A program made the translations under genes and the position numbers. Positions 44,862-55,444 of a stretch of 64,000 nt of DNA are shown piece by piece. Origin of the DNA: Candidatus Aalborgicola danicus (GTDB taxonomy: Bacteria; Pseudomonadota; Gammaproteobacteria; Burkholderiales; Burkholderiaceae_C). The notes beneath the pieces were generated by a model. The model saw only the letters and a list, made by a program, of their open reading frames with translations, ran no database searches and was not told the origin of the DNA. The stretch is taken from positions 37,999-101,998 of the forward strand of contig JADJBC010000046.1 in NCBI GenBank assembly GCA_016703945.1. The letters run 5' to 3'. Numbering within the stretch: the first letter of the stretch is position 1; every line of letters starts with the position of its first letter.

Positions 44862-46079
44862 TCATAGCACCTCACGCAGTGTTATCGAGGGCCAGTGGCC
44901 AATTTGCCATATCTTTTCGGTCTGCGCGGTGCGCTCGACAAGCCAGGCGCTCAACAGGGGCTGCAGCGGCGTAATGTCCGGGTCCACCAGCAGCACATAC
45001 CGCGCCTCGGCACCCGGCTGCAAGACCTCGCGCAGCTGGCCTATCCAATCGAAAGACGTCAGTGTTTGCAGCAAGGGCTCAAGCCGCAGGGGGTCAACCT
45101 GCAGCACCCGGCACAACTGGTCCAGCGTCAAGCCCTTGGCATCCGCAAGCCGCACCAGCTCCAGTTGCTGCACCACTTCCAGCGACAGCTGGAATCGCCA
45201 GCCATGGGGCAGACGGCGCAAGGTGCCACCCGCCAATAGGCTCGGCATATAGGCGGTCAACGCAGCACCCAACAGCACCACGACCCACACCACATAAATC
45301 CAGATCAGCAAAATGGGCAGCGTCGCAAACGCACCGTACACGGCGGAATAGGTCGGCACACCTTTCAGGTACAAGGCCAGCCCCTTTTTGGCAAGCTCGA
45401 TGCCTGCAGACACAAAAACGCCACCAATCCATGCATGTCCCCAGCGCACATGGGTATTGGGTACAAAATGAAACAGGCTTGCCATGCCTGCCGCCACCAG
45501 CACAAACTGCAACAGGTCCAGCAGCACGGACACACTGCCTGGCATCACACCCACCAAGCCACCGGACGTCGAAATGGCATACGAGGTGATGCTCAAACTG
45601 ACCGCCAGCAACACCGGCCCCAGCGTGATGGCAGCCCAGTAAATCAGCACCCGCTGGGCGAATGGCCGCGCGGTACGCACCCGCCAAATATTGTTGAGCG
45701 TGCGGTCAATGGTGAACACCAGGGCCAATGCCGTACCCAGCAACACCGCCAGCCCCAGCACACCCAGCTTGCTGGCCTTGCCGGCAAACTGGTTGAGGTA
45801 ACCCAGCACCTGGCGGGCAATGTTGTCGGGCACCAGGCTGTCAATCAGCCACTTCTGCAGCACGTCCTGAAACTTGGCAAACATCGGGAAGGCGGTGAAC
45901 ACCGCCAGCGCCACGGTGATAAAAGGCACCAGCGCAATGGTGGTGGTAAAGGTCAGGCTGCTGGCGGTAAGGCCCAGGCGGTCCTCGCGAAAACGCTCGC
46001 GCAGGGTGCGCATGGCTTCGAGCCAGGGGACTTGGGCGACTTCATTGAGCCAGCCTCTTAAACGTTCAAGCTTGTGCAT
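44862..46079 (-). CDS. YihY/BrkB family inner-membrane protein
   Basis: 405 residues from the ATG at 46079 (MHKLERLRGWL). The YihY (formerly 'ribonuclease BN') family: LTASSLTFTTTIALVPFITVALAVF is its first core helix, followed by five more membrane helices, including GVLGLAVLLGTALALVFTIDRTLN and YGAFATLPILLIWIYVVW. The C-terminal ~120 residues are soluble, with a winged-helix look (LTLDQLCRVLQVDPLRLEPLL). The transport or structural function is not established for the family. Divergent from the DUF2069 gene, with only about 21 bases between starts. Confidence 0.9.
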   Translation of the reverse strand: MHKLERLRGWLNEVAQVPWLEAMRTLRERFREDRLGLTASSLTFTTTIALVPFITVALAVFTAFPMFAKFQDVLQKWLIDSLVPDNIARQVLGYLNQFAGKASKLGVLGLAVLLGTALALVFTIDRTLNNIWRVRTARPFAQRVLIYWAAITLGPVLLAVSLSITSYAISTSGGLVGVMPGSVSVLLDLLQFVLVAAGMASLFHFVPNTHVRWGHAWIGGVFVSAGIELAKKGLALYLKGVPTYSAVYGAFATLPILLIWIYVVWVVVLLGAALTAYMPSLLAGGTLRRLPHGWRFQLSLEVVQQLELVRLADAKGLTLDQLCRVLQVDPLRLEPLLQTLTSFDWIGQLREVLQPGAEARYVLLVDPDITPLQPLLSAWLVERTAQTEKIWQIGHWPSITLREVL

Positions 46080-46100
46080 GCCGCTATGATGCCACCGACC

Positions 46101-46527
46101 ATGAACACGCCCGCCCCCCTCCCCTGCCCCCTCTCTGTCCGTCAACCTCACCCGCTGGCTCGCCGTAGGAAGCCTGCTGGGTCTGATTGTGCTGGCCCTG
46201 GCCTGGGAACTGGTGTTGGCACCGCTGCGCCCCGGCGGCTCCTGGCTGGTGCTCAAGGCCCTGCCGCTGTGTATTCCGCTGGCCGGCCTGCTGAAAAACC
46301 GCATGTACACCTACCGCTGGGTCAGCCTGGTGGTGTGGCTGTATTTCATCGAAGGTGTGGTGCGGGCCTGGAGCGACAAGGCGCCCGGCAACTACCTGGC
46401 CATGCTGGAAATTGCGCTGTGCATCACGCTGTTTGTGGCCTGCACCGCCCATGTGCGCCTGCGCCTGGCCCACCCGCACGATCCTGACACACCCGACGCC
46501 ACCGCGACCGCCACGCCATCAAGATGA
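46101..46527 (+). CDS. DUF2069 family membrane protein (frameshifted)
   Basis: About 141 residues when a one-base indel in the C-rich tract at about 46110-46135 is corrected; the frame beyond reads SVNLTRWLAVGSLLGLIVLA. Four hydrophobic helices: LLGLIVLALAWELVL, WLVLKALPLCIPLAGLL, YRWVSLVVWLYFIEGVV and LEIALCITLFVACTAH. Family of unknown function, often near quinone-oxidoreductase-like genes in betaproteobacteria. Its TGA overlaps the ATG of the FAD dehydrogenase (ATGA), so the two are coupled. Confidence 0.8.
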
Positions 46528-48012
46528 CCAAGACCACCCACACCGAATTGCTGCAGCAGTTACGCGCCATCACCGGCAAAGACCATGTGTTAACCGAAGG
46601 CGACCTCAGCGCCTGGGAGCTCGATTGGCGCAAACGCGAACGCGGGCGCGCCTTGGCCGTGGTGCGCCCGGCTTCCACAACAGAAGTAGCCGCCGTGGTC
46701 AAAGCCTGTGTGCAGGCCGGTGTCAGCATCGTCCCGCAAGGTGGCAACACCGGCATGGTGGTGGGCTCCACACCGGATGCCAGCGGCACAAGTTGTGTTG
46801 AGCCTGCTGCGCATGAACCAGGTTCGCGCGCTGGACGCCGGCAACCTGACCGTGACGGTGGACGCCGGTTGTGTGCTGCAAACCCTACAGGAAGTCTGCG
46901 AGAAGGCGGGATTTTTGTTCCCGCTGAGTCTGGCGGCCGAAGGCAGCTGCACCATAGGCGGCAACCTGGGCACCAACGCTGGCGGCACGCAGGTGGTACG
47001 TTATGGCAATACCCGCGAGTTGTGCCTGGGGCTGGAAGTGGTCACCGCGCAAGGTGAGATTTGGGACGGACTGTCGGGCCTGCGCAAGGACAACACCGGT
47101 TACGACCTGCGCCACCTGATGATTGGCTCCGAAGGCACCTTGGGGGTGATTACCGCCGCCACGATGAAGCTGTACCCGCTGCCGGTGGCGCAACTCACCG
47201 CCTTTGCCGCCGTACCGTCGCTGGAAGCCGCCGTGCAACTGCTGGGCTTGGCGCACCGGCACCTGAGTGCCGGACTGACGGGTTTTGAGGTGATGGGCCA
47301 ATTTGCGTTGAGTTTGGTCACCAAGCACTTTCCACAACTGCGCGTGCCATTCCAGAACAGTGACGCGCCGTACTGTGTGGTCCTTGAGAACTCCGACCAG
47401 GAGTCGGAGACCCATGCCCGTGAGCGTTTTGAGCGTTTGTTGGAAGTTGCCATGGAAGACGGCTGCGTCGTCGACGCCGTAGTGGCCGAAAGCATCACCC
47501 AGGCACGCGCACTGTGGCATATCCGTGAGAGCATTCCACTGGCCCAGGCCCAGGAAGGCCTGAACATCAAACACGACATCTCGATTGCCGTGTCCCGCAT
47601 CCCCGAGTTTGTGCGCCTGACCGATGCGCTGCTGGAGCAGGCTTTCCCCGGCATGCGCCTGGTCAACTACGGCCATCTGGGCGACGGCAACCTGCACTAC
47701 AACGTGCAAGCCCCCTCTGACGTGGATGCCGAGGACTTCCTGAAAACCCAGGAAAAAGCGGTCAATGCCATCGTCTACACCATGGTGGACCAGTTCAAAG
47801 GTTCCATCTCCGCCGAACATGGCGTGGGCAGCCTCAAGCGCGCAAAACTGGAGCAACACAAGTCACCGGTGGCGCTGTCCATGATGCGTGCCATCAAATT
47901 GGCTCTGGACCCGCTGAATACCATGAACCCCGGCCGGGTGTTGCTCAGGCGGTGCGGCGTCGCGCTCAGGCGAGTTCGGGAAACAAAACCTCGGTATAGC
48001 CAAACTGGCTGA
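46524..48012 (+). CDS. FAD-linked D-2-hydroxyacid dehydrogenase, GlcD/D2HGDH-like (frameshifted)
   Basis: About 495 residues after removing one extra base near 46791-46793. FAD_binding_4 domain with VPQGGNTGMVVGS (FAD loop) and GTIGGNLGTNAGG-type sequence (here CTIGGNLGTNAGG), and the C-terminal FAD-oxidase domain with YGHLGDGNLHYNV and EHGVGSLKRAKLEQ. Oxidises D-2-hydroxy acids such as D-lactate, glycolate or D-2-hydroxyglutarate to the keto acid. The usual C-terminal NPGRVL is followed here by about 23 unusual residues that overlap the end of def, so the true stop may be near 47945 and another indel may hide it. Confidence 0.88.
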
Positions 48013-48520
48013 AATCGCGCACCCGCATAGGGTAGAGTTTTCCCCAAAGGTGGTCACACTCATGCTGCACCACCCGGGCGTGAAAGCCCTGCACGGTGCG
48101 GTCAATAGAGTCACCATACTGGTCGAAGCCGGTGTAACGAATATGTGACCAGCGCGGCACTTTGGCGCGTAGTCCGGGTACCGACAGGCAACCCTCCCAA
48201 TCCTCTTCCTCGTCAAAGTCGCCCTGGGTGCTGCCATTGGCGGCCAGAGGTGTGATCACCGGATTGACCAGCACCGTGGGCGGCACCAGCGGGCGATCCG
48301 GGTACCGCGGGTTGGACTCGCGGCTGCCAAATACAACAACCTGTAAATCGACCCCGATCTGGGGCGCCGCCAGGCCTGCCCCGTTGGCACCTTTCATGGT
48401 GTCCAGCAGGTCGCTGACCAGCAGGTGCAACGCATCGGAATCAAAACCGTCCTGCGGCACCGGTTTGGCCATACGCAGCAGGCGGGGGTCGCCCATTTTG
48501 AGGATGTCACGCACTGCCAT
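47966..48520 (-). CDS. def: Peptide deformylase
   Basis: 184 residues from the ATG at 48520, chosen for its ribosome site AAGGAGA. Removes the formyl group from nascent proteins. All three metal motifs are present: GAGLAAPQIG, EGCLSVPG and QHECDHLWG. It is the last gene of smc-zipA-ligA-def, and its start overlaps the ligA end by 14 bases. A start at 48556 would extend into ligA and has no support. Confidence 0.95.
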   Translation of the reverse strand: MAVRDILKMGDPRLLRMAKPVPQDGFDSDALHLLVSDLLDTMKGANGAGLAAPQIGVDLQVVVFGSRESNPRYPDRPLVPPTVLVNPVITPLAANGSTQGDFDEEEDWEGCLSVPGLRAKVPRWSHIRYTGFDQYGDSIDRTVQGFHARVVQHECDHLWGKLYPMRVRDFSQFGYTEVLFPELA

Positions 48521-50651
48521 CTGGGTCTCCTTCGGGTTTTCCTTGCAGCAGGGCATTCATGGCGGCCTCATCAATCACAACCACGCCCAGCGCCTGTGCT
48601 TTTTCCAGCTTGCTGCCAGCTTCCGCACCGGCCACCACATAGTCCGTCTTCTTGCTGACCGATCCCGCGACCTTGGCTCCGGCAGCCTCCAGCAGATCCT
48701 TGGCTTGGTCCCGACTCAACGTCGGGAAGGTGCCGGTCAGCACAAAGGTCTTGCCGGCCAGGGGCTTTGGGGCCAGCACGGCTGGTTCGCCCTCCTCCCA
48801 GGTCAGCCCGCAGGCGCGCAGCTGTTCCACCACTTCGCGGTTATGGGCCTGGTCGAAGAAGGTCCGAATGCTTTGGGCCACGATGGGACCGACATCGGGC
48901 ACCTCCAGCAACTGCTCCACCGCGGCGTCCATGATGCGGTCCAGCTGGCCAAAGTGCCGGGCTAGCGCTTTGGCGGTGGCTTCGCCCACATGGCGAATGC
49001 CGAGACCAAACAGAAAACGCGGTAGCGTGGTCTGCTTCGATTTTTGCAGCGCCTCCAGCAGATTCTGCGCGGACTTGTCGGCCATGCGATCCAGAGCCGC
49101 AAGTGCTGTCAGCCCGAGACGGTACAGATCCGGCAGGGTGTTGACGACGCCAGCATCCACCAGTTGGTCCACCAGCTTGTCACCCAGCCCCTCAACCTCG
49201 ACAGCACGGCGCTGGGCAAAATGCAGGATGGCTTGCTTGCGCTGGGCACTGCAAAACAGTCCGCCGGTGCAGCGGTAATCAGCCTCGCCCTCTTCCCGCA
49301 CAGCCAACGAGCCACACACCGGACAGGTACGCGGCATCGTGAACTGGGGCGGGTCGCCGACACGCTTCTCCAACAGGACGGAAACCACTTCCGGGATCAC
49401 ATCGCCAGCGCGGCGCACGACCACGGTATCGCCAACCCGCACGTCCTTGCGGCGCGCCTCGTCCTCGTTATGCAGTGTGGCGTTGGTAACGGTCACGCCA
49501 CCCACAAACACAGGCGCCAGCTTGGCCACCGGTGTGAGCTTGCCGGTGCGCCCGACCTGCACGTCGATGCCCAGCACTGTAGTGAGTTGTTCCTGGGCCG
49601 GGTATTTGTGGGCCACCGCCCAGCGTGGCTCGCGAGTCACAAAACCCAGTTGTTGCTGCAAGGCCAGGCTGTTCACCTTGTAGACCACACCATCGATATC
49701 GAAGGGAAGCTGGTCCCGAAGTTGACCAATGCGTGCGTGATACGCTATCAATTCAGGAGCACCTTGCGCAATATTTACGAGGGCTGCAACCGGAAAACCC
49801 CAGGACTTGAGGGACTGGAGCAGGTCAAAGTGGGTGCCAAAGCTCGGACCACCCTGCTCCACCGGTGTCACTTGACCCAGGCCATAGGCAAAAAAACTCA
49901 ATGGCCGTTGGGCGGCAATGGCGGGGTCAAGCTGGCGCACGGCGCCCGCAGCCGCGTTGCGTGGGTTCACGAAGGTCTTTTCACCCTTCTCTCCGGCCGC
50001 AATGCGCTGGCGCTGGCGTTCGTTCAGGGCTTCGAAGTCGTCTCGGCGCATATAGACCTCGCCGCGCACTTCCAACACTGCTGGCACGCCCTGCGGCAGC
50101 TTCAAAGGGATTTGCCGTATGGTGCGGATGTTTTGCGTCACATCCTCACCCATTTCGCCATCACCCCGCGTGGCGGCCTGCACCAGCACGCCGTGTTCGT
50201 AACGCAAGTTCATGGCCAGACCGTCGAACTTGAGTTCGGCCACATACTCGACCGGCGGGTCGGATTCCGTCAGACCCAACTCCTTGCGCACCCGGGTATC
50301 AAAGTTTTGCGCACCGCTGGCCTCGGTGTCGGTCTCGGTGCGGATGCTTAGCATGGGCACGGCGTGTCGCACCGATGCGAATTGCGCCAGCGGTTTGCCC
50401 CCTATGCGCTGAGTCGGAGAGTCGGCGCTGATCCACCCGGGATGGCTGGCTTCGATCGCCTGTAGCTCCTGAAACAGGCGGTCATACTCCGCATCGGGAA
50501 CCTGGGGCGCGTCCAGCACATAGTACTGATGGCTGTAGGTGTGCAGCAAGCCGCGCAAGGTGTACAGGCGCACTTCGTCGGGGTGCTGCTGTGCCTGTGA
50601 TAGCGGTTGCGATTGCAGCGCAGGCACAGCAAACAAATCCGGGGTGGACAT
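48507..50651 (-). CDS. ligA: NAD-dependent DNA ligase
   Basis: 714 residues. Joins Okazaki fragments. Adenylation domain with catalytic Lys in YVAELKFDG, an OB fold, a four-Cys zinc finger (CPVCGSLAVREEGEADYRC, then CSAQRK), helix-hairpin-helix motifs (EVPDVGPIVAQSI), and a C-terminal BRCT domain (AGKTFVLTGTFPTLSRDQA). A copy of the dispersed repeat encodes ALVNIAQGAPELIA just before the PFDIDGVVYKV block of the adenylation domain, where it replaces, not lengthens, the usual segment. Starts 15 bases after the zipA stop. Confidence 0.97.
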   Translation of the reverse strand: MSTPDLFAVPALQSQPLSQAQQHPDEVRLYTLRGLLHTYSHQYYVLDAPQVPDAEYDRLFQELQAIEASHPGWISADSPTQRIGGKPLAQFASVRHAVPMLSIRTETDTEASGAQNFDTRVRKELGLTESDPPVEYVAELKFDGLAMNLRYEHGVLVQAATRGDGEMGEDVTQNIRTIRQIPLKLPQGVPAVLEVRGEVYMRRDDFEALNERQRQRIAAGEKGEKTFVNPRNAAAGAVRQLDPAIAAQRPLSFFAYGLGQVTPVEQGGPSFGTHFDLLQSLKSWGFPVAALVNIAQGAPELIAYHARIGQLRDQLPFDIDGVVYKVNSLALQQQLGFVTREPRWAVAHKYPAQEQLTTVLGIDVQVGRTGKLTPVAKLAPVFVGGVTVTNATLHNEDEARRKDVRVGDTVVVRRAGDVIPEVVSVLLEKRVGDPPQFTMPRTCPVCGSLAVREEGEADYRCTGGLFCSAQRKQAILHFAQRRAVEVEGLGDKLVDQLVDAGVVNTLPDLYRLGLTALAALDRMADKSAQNLLEALQKSKQTTLPRFLFGLGIRHVGEATAKALARHFGQLDRIMDAAVEQLLEVPDVGPIVAQSIRTFFDQAHNREVVEQLRACGLTWEEGEPAVLAPKPLAGKTFVLTGTFPTLSRDQAKDLLEAAGAKVAGSVSKKTDYVVAGAEAGSKLEKAQALGVVVIDEAAMNALLQGKPEGDPDGSA
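49743..49796 (-). repeat. In-frame dispersed repeat, copy in ligA
   Basis: Encodes ALVNIAQGAPELIA in the adenylation domain. DNA shares TTGCGCAATATT and ACGAGGGCT with other copies. Since this segment aligns with native LigA sequence, it must be compatible with the fold. Confidence 0.65.
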
Positions 50652-50666
50652 GGCAAATGCGTCTGG

Positions 50667-51710
50667 TCAGGCAAACAAACGGCGTGCCAAAAGCGAACCC
50701 GCTGCCAAATCGCGTTGCTCCAGCGTGTCGTACAGGCTTTCCAGTTCGCTGCCGATGACATCCATGGTCTGAGAGTTCAGAAGCTGGCCGTTGTCGTCGG
50801 TGACCACACCATCCATGGTCTGCGCCAGGGCGGCGGCTGTTTCGCGCATGCGCACAAAGGGGCGCTCGGCCCGCGCGACCTGGGCCACGTCCAGGTGCAG
50901 GGCAATGTCGCGGATCGCCGACTGTGCCGGGTCCTCGGCCAAAGCCGCCTGGGGGTCAAAACTGAGCACCAGCACCGGTGCGCCGCCGTCCACACTGGCG
51001 GGCAGTACCATGCGCCCGGGAATAACCCCGGCCACAAAGCCCAGCCGTGCGGCATTCTGTTGCACATAACCCGGGCTCCAGGAGGCGTTTTGCGCACGAA
51101 TCGTGAAGCCCAATTGCGCATCGTGTGCACCGGCAAACTGGTCGAGTTCACGGGCGCGCGCAACCTCCTCCAGCATTTCCGGAAAATCCGGCGTGCCGTT
51201 GATGGCATCGGCAAAGGCCTGGGTCTTGACCACAAACTCGGAATATTCGATTTCATTCAGCGCGCCGGAACGGTTCGCCAACTGCACCCCGGCCTGAAAG
51301 CTGCCATAACGCTGGCCAGCCAGCGGCACTTCCCAGTTCAAAGTCCTCAGGTTGTGGCCTTCGATGGCAAACGGCTTGGTTCCGGCACGGCGCGTGCTGG
51401 GCATGGCCGCGATGGCGGCCTCACCCGACACCACCGGGTGCGGAGCATCGATTGTGATGGTGGCAATCACATCGATCAAAGGGTCCATCGCCAAGCGCCG
51501 CACTGCCGGCGGCTGGTTGATGGGTTGGGTATTCTCGAATTCAGTCAGCCCGGGTTCGCGCGGTCCGCTGGCACTGCTGTCCCCCGAATGGCGGGCTTCG
51601 GGCAAGGCCTGGCGCGGCGCATTTCGGCGTGAACTCAAGGCTCCATGGGCCACGACCGCGGCCAGAATCAGGCCGCCCGCAATTGCCAAACCGATCTGTA
51701 AATTGCTCAT
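50667..51710 (-). CDS. zipA: Cell division protein ZipA-like
   Basis: 347 residues from the ATG at 51710 (MSNLQIGLAIAGGLILAAVV), giving an N-terminal membrane anchor with the N-out topology of ZipA; longer frames into smc are not credible. A charged/Pro linker follows, then a C-terminal FtsZ-binding-type domain (about 205-345; VVKTQAFADAINGTPDFPEML is its N-terminal part, then VLVLSFDPQAAL). Links the FtsZ ring to the membrane. Placed 5 bases after the smc stop in the burkholderial order smc-zipA-ligA. Confidence 0.88.
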   Translation of the reverse strand: MSNLQIGLAIAGGLILAAVVAHGALSSRRNAPRQALPEARHSGDSSASGPREPGLTEFENTQPINQPPAVRRLAMDPLIDVIATITIDAPHPVVSGEAAIAAMPSTRRAGTKPFAIEGHNLRTLNWEVPLAGQRYGSFQAGVQLANRSGALNEIEYSEFVVKTQAFADAINGTPDFPEMLEEVARARELDQFAGAHDAQLGFTIRAQNASWSPGYVQQNAARLGFVAGVIPGRMVLPASVDGGAPVLVLSFDPQAALAEDPAQSAIRDIALHLDVAQVARAERPFVRMRETAAALAQTMDGVVTDDNGQLLNSQTMDVIGSELESLYDTLEQRDLAAGSLLARRLFA

Positions 51711-51715
51711 GATTT

Positions 51716-54700
51716 TTAGGCAAGCTCTGCCAGTGTCAAGGCGGACTCCATGTCTACAGCAACGATACGTGACACACCTTGCTCCTGCATGGTGACGCCG
51801 ATCAGTTGCTCGGCCATTTCCATCGCAATCTTGTTGTGGCTGATGAAGAGAAATTGGGTTTCTTTGCTCATGCTGCGTACCAGTTTGGCATACCGCTCGG
51901 TGTTGGCGTCGTCCAAGGGGGCATCCACTTCGTCCAGCAGGCAAAAAGGTGCCGGGTTCAACTGGAAAATCGCAAACACCAGCGCAATCGCCGTCAGGGC
52001 CTTTTCGCCACCGGACAACAGGTGAATGGTCTGGTTTTTCTTGCCCGGTGGCTGGGCAATCACCTGCACGCCCGAATCCAGGATTTCGTCACCGGTAATG
52101 ACCAGACGCGCATTGCCACCACCAAACAACTCCGGGAACATGCGCCCGAAATGCCCATTAACCTTCTCGAACGTGCCCGACAACATGTCGCGGGTTTCGG
52201 CGTCGATCTTGCGTATCGCGTCTTCCAGCGTTTGCATGGCCTGCGCCAGATCGTCGTTCTGTGAATCCAGGAATTGCTTGCGTTCACGCGCTGCGGCCAA
52301 CTCATCCAGCGCGGCCAGATTAACCGCCCCCAGTGCCGCAATCTCGCGGTGCAGGCGGTCGATGTCGCCCTGCATACCAAGCAGGCGAACACTGCCGTCT
52401 TTGATGGACTGCTCCACAAGCTCCAGATCGGCCTGCGCGTCCAATAACTGCTGCTCATACTGCTCAAAACCCAGGCGCGCGGCCTGTTCCTTGAGCTGAA
52501 ATTCCGTGATGCGCTGGCGCAAGGGCTCCAGCTCGCGCTCCAGTTGCAGACGGCGTTCGTCGCTGGCCCGTAGCTTGGCGGTCAGGTCGTCGTATTCGCT
52601 GCGTTTGGCGCCCAGGGCCTGTTCGCGTTCCAGTTTCAAAGCCAGTGCATTCTGCAAACCGGCCTGTGCGGCGGCATCGGTCAGGCGGGCCAACTCCTCG
52701 CGCGCACGCAGGGCCTCCGCATGCACCGCTGCGGTTTGCTGGTCGGCAGTGTCTATGGTGCGGGCCAACTCGGCGGTACGGGCCTGCAGGCTGCGCTGGG
52801 CAAACTGGGCTTCTTGCGCCTGGCGTTCCAGGCTGCGCTGCTGCTCGCGGCATTGCGTCAATTTGCGCTGCAGGTCAATCACCCGTTCGTCCATTTCGGC
52901 GTGGCGTTCCTGGCTGTCGGCCAGCTGCAAGTCCAGTGATTCAAAACGGCCTTCTGCGGTCTCCCTGCGCTCTTGCAGGTCGTCAAGCTGGGCCTGAACT
53001 TCAGCCAGATCGGCATCAATTTGGGCACTGCGTGACCGCGCCTGTTCAGCCAATTGCGAAAGGCGCAAAGTCTCGACCTGCAAGGCATGCACCTTGGTTT
53101 GCGTTTCACTGGCTTCGCGCCGCACACCCACCAGCCGCTGTGAAGCGTCCGCATACGCGGCTTCGGCCCGCACCAAAGCAACACGGGCTTCGTCTGCAAT
53201 CATGACTTGCGCGCGCAGCTCTTTTTCCAAGTTCTCGATCTCCTGCGCGCGGGCCAAAAGCCCTGCCTGCTCGGAGTCGGGCGCATAAAAACTCACGCTA
53301 TGGCTGGTGACCACGTGCCCCGATTTGATATAGATGCTCTCGCCCGGCTGCAGCATGTCCCGTTTGGCCAGGGCATCTTCAAAACTGGGAGCCGTGTAAC
53401 ACCCCTGCAGCCAGTCCGACAGAATGGCCTTTTGACCGGCATCGCTGATACGCAGCAGATCGGCCAGGCGCGGCAGTGACGCATGGGGGTCGGGCGCAAC
53501 GGCCAGGGGTGTGCTGAAAAACGCCAGTTTGGCCGGTGGTGCGTCGTTGGCAAAGGCCCGCACCAACTCCAGACGCGACACTTCCAAGGCCGAGAGTCGC
53601 TCACGCAAAGCCCCCTCCAACGCGTTTTCCCAGCCCTGCTCAATATGAATGCGGGTCCACAAGCCTTGCAAGTGGTCCAGCCCATGTTTGGCCAGCCAGG
53701 GTTGCAGCTTGCCATCGGTCTTGACTTTCTCCTGCAGGGTGCGCAACGCCTCCAGGCGGGCCGACAAATCTGCCTGGCGCGCCGACTCGTCGTTGACGGT
53801 TTGCTGTTGGGCCCGGCGCGTCTCATCGCGTTGCGGCAGCACGTCCTGCAAATCCTGCAACCGGGCGTCGGCCACCGCCGCCATTTCCTGGGCATCGGTG
53901 AGCGTGATTTCCAATTCTTGAAGCCGTGCCTCATCCGGCATCGCCAGGGCGGTGCGATCGACCGCCAGGCGCTCACGGCGGGTGGATACCTGCCGAAACT
54001 GCTCTTCGATGCTGCGTTGCTCGGCGGCCAGTACCTGAATCTGTTGCTGCACCTGCATCACACTGCCACGCTGGTTGTTGGCCGCTGCCTGGGCCGCCGT
54101 CAGCGCGTCTTCGAGGTCCGGCAACTGTTGGGCCTGCTCCTCCACCTGTGCCGACAACAGCTCGGTTTGTTCATCGCCCAACAAGGCCAGCTCGGCCAGT
54201 CGTTCGACCTCACCCTGTGCGTCTTCCTTGCGGGCGGCCCATTGGCCAATTTGCTCCTGCAAGCTTTGCAGGCGCTGCTCGGCGCGCTGGCGGCCTTCCA
54301 CGACGAATCGGATTTCAGCTTCCAGGCGACCGACATCGGTACTGGCTTCGTACAGCAAGCCCTGGGCCTGGTTGACCTGGTCGCCCGCCGCGTAGTGGGC
54401 CTGGCGCACGGCCTCCAGGTCGGCCTCGATAGAGCGCAAGTCGGCCATGCGGCTTTCCAGCGCATTCACGGCGCTGGATGCATCCGCCTTGACCCGGGAC
54501 TGGTCCGCCAGCGCTTCGGCCCGCTTCAAAAACCACTGCTGGTGCTGCTTGAGCGTGACATCGGCCTGCAGCGCGTTGTACTTTTGCGCCACCTCGGCCT
54601 GCTTTTCCAGCTTTTCCAGATTGGTGTTGAGTTCGCGCAGGATGTCTTCGACCCGGGTCAGATTTTCGCGGGTGTCAGACAGGCGGTTCTCGGTCTCGCG

Positions 54701-55231
54701 GCGGCGCTCCTTGTATTTGGAAACCCCGGCCGCCTCTTCCAGAAACAGGCGCAGTTCTTCGGGCTTGGATTCGATGATGCGGCTGATCGTGCCCTGGCCA
54801 ATGATGGCGTAGGCGCGTGGCCCCAGGCCGGTGCCCAAAAAAACGTCCTGCACATCACGGCGGCGCACCGGCTGGTTGTTGATGAAGTAGCTGGAGGTGC
54901 CGTCACGGGTCAACACACGTTTGACGGCAATTTCGCCAAACTGGCCCCACTGGCCACCAGCGCGATGGTCGGCGTTGTCAAAAATCAGTTCGACGCTGGA
55001 GCGGCTGGCCGGCTTGCGGGTCGTGGTGCCGTTGAAGATCACGTCCTGCATGGACTCGCCACGCAACTCACTGGCCTTGCTCTCGCCCAGCACCCAGCGC
55101 ACCGCGTCCATGATGTTGGACTTGCCGCAGCCATTGGGCCCGACCACCCCCACCAATTGGCCAGGCAACAGGAAGTTGGTGGGTTCGGCAAAGGATTTGA
55201 ACCCGGATAACTTGATGGAATTGAGGCGCAC
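51716..55231 (-). CDS. smc: Chromosome partition protein Smc
   Basis: 1171 residues, unbroken. Walker A GPNGCGKSN at 31-39, N-terminal coiled coil (about 165-500), a hinge (about 520-640; LQGLWTRIHIEQGWENALEGA within it), return coiled coil, and a C-terminal head with signature LLSGGEKALTAIAL and Walker B FCLLDEVDAPLDD. Chromosome condensation and segregation with ScpA/ScpB. First gene of smc-zipA-ligA-def; the divergent gap to dapC is 213 bases. It is distinct from the Wadjet JetC, which is shorter and lacks this head sequence. Confidence 0.97.
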   Translation of the reverse strand: MRLNSIKLSGFKSFAEPTNFLLPGQLVGVVGPNGCGKSNIMDAVRWVLGESKASELRGESMQDVIFNGTTTRKPASRSSVELIFDNADHRAGGQWGQFGEIAVKRVLTRDGTSSYFINNQPVRRRDVQDVFLGTGLGPRAYAIIGQGTISRIIESKPEELRLFLEEAAGVSKYKERRRETENRLSDTRENLTRVEDILRELNTNLEKLEKQAEVAQKYNALQADVTLKQHQQWFLKRAEALADQSRVKADASSAVNALESRMADLRSIEADLEAVRQAHYAAGDQVNQAQGLLYEASTDVGRLEAEIRFVVEGRQRAEQRLQSLQEQIGQWAARKEDAQGEVERLAELALLGDEQTELLSAQVEEQAQQLPDLEDALTAAQAAANNQRGSVMQVQQQIQVLAAEQRSIEEQFRQVSTRRERLAVDRTALAMPDEARLQELEITLTDAQEMAAVADARLQDLQDVLPQRDETRRAQQQTVNDESARQADLSARLEALRTLQEKVKTDGKLQPWLAKHGLDHLQGLWTRIHIEQGWENALEGALRERLSALEVSRLELVRAFANDAPPAKLAFFSTPLAVAPDPHASLPRLADLLRISDAGQKAILSDWLQGCYTAPSFEDALAKRDMLQPGESIYIKSGHVVTSHSVSFYAPDSEQAGLLARAQEIENLEKELRAQVMIADEARVALVRAEAAYADASQRLVGVRREASETQTKVHALQVETLRLSQLAEQARSRSAQIDADLAEVQAQLDDLQERRETAEGRFESLDLQLADSQERHAEMDERVIDLQRKLTQCREQQRSLERQAQEAQFAQRSLQARTAELARTIDTADQQTAAVHAEALRAREELARLTDAAAQAGLQNALALKLEREQALGAKRSEYDDLTAKLRASDERRLQLERELEPLRQRITEFQLKEQAARLGFEQYEQQLLDAQADLELVEQSIKDGSVRLLGMQGDIDRLHREIAALGAVNLAALDELAAARERKQFLDSQNDDLAQAMQTLEDAIRKIDAETRDMLSGTFEKVNGHFGRMFPELFGGGNARLVITGDEILDSGVQVIAQPPGKKNQTIHLLSGGEKALTAIALVFAIFQLNPAPFCLLDEVDAPLDDANTERYAKLVRSMSKETQFLFISHNKIAMEMAEQLIGVTMQEQGVSRIVAVDMESALTLAELA

Positions 55232-55444
55232 GGAAGACGAAAAATCGGGCTAAGCTGTTGATTTGATTAACGTTTTCGGAGCAGCCCCCGGAACCGCGGT
55301 ACTGCAATGATAGCGCGCAGGGGCTTGCGTCTCAGCATCCCGGAAGTTTCGACATCCTCGACTCCTAGGTCTATTTGCATTACGAAGGCATCGCCACATC
55401 AGTCCGGCCGCAGTGTAGCAAGGGCTCGGGGATAATGGCTCCCC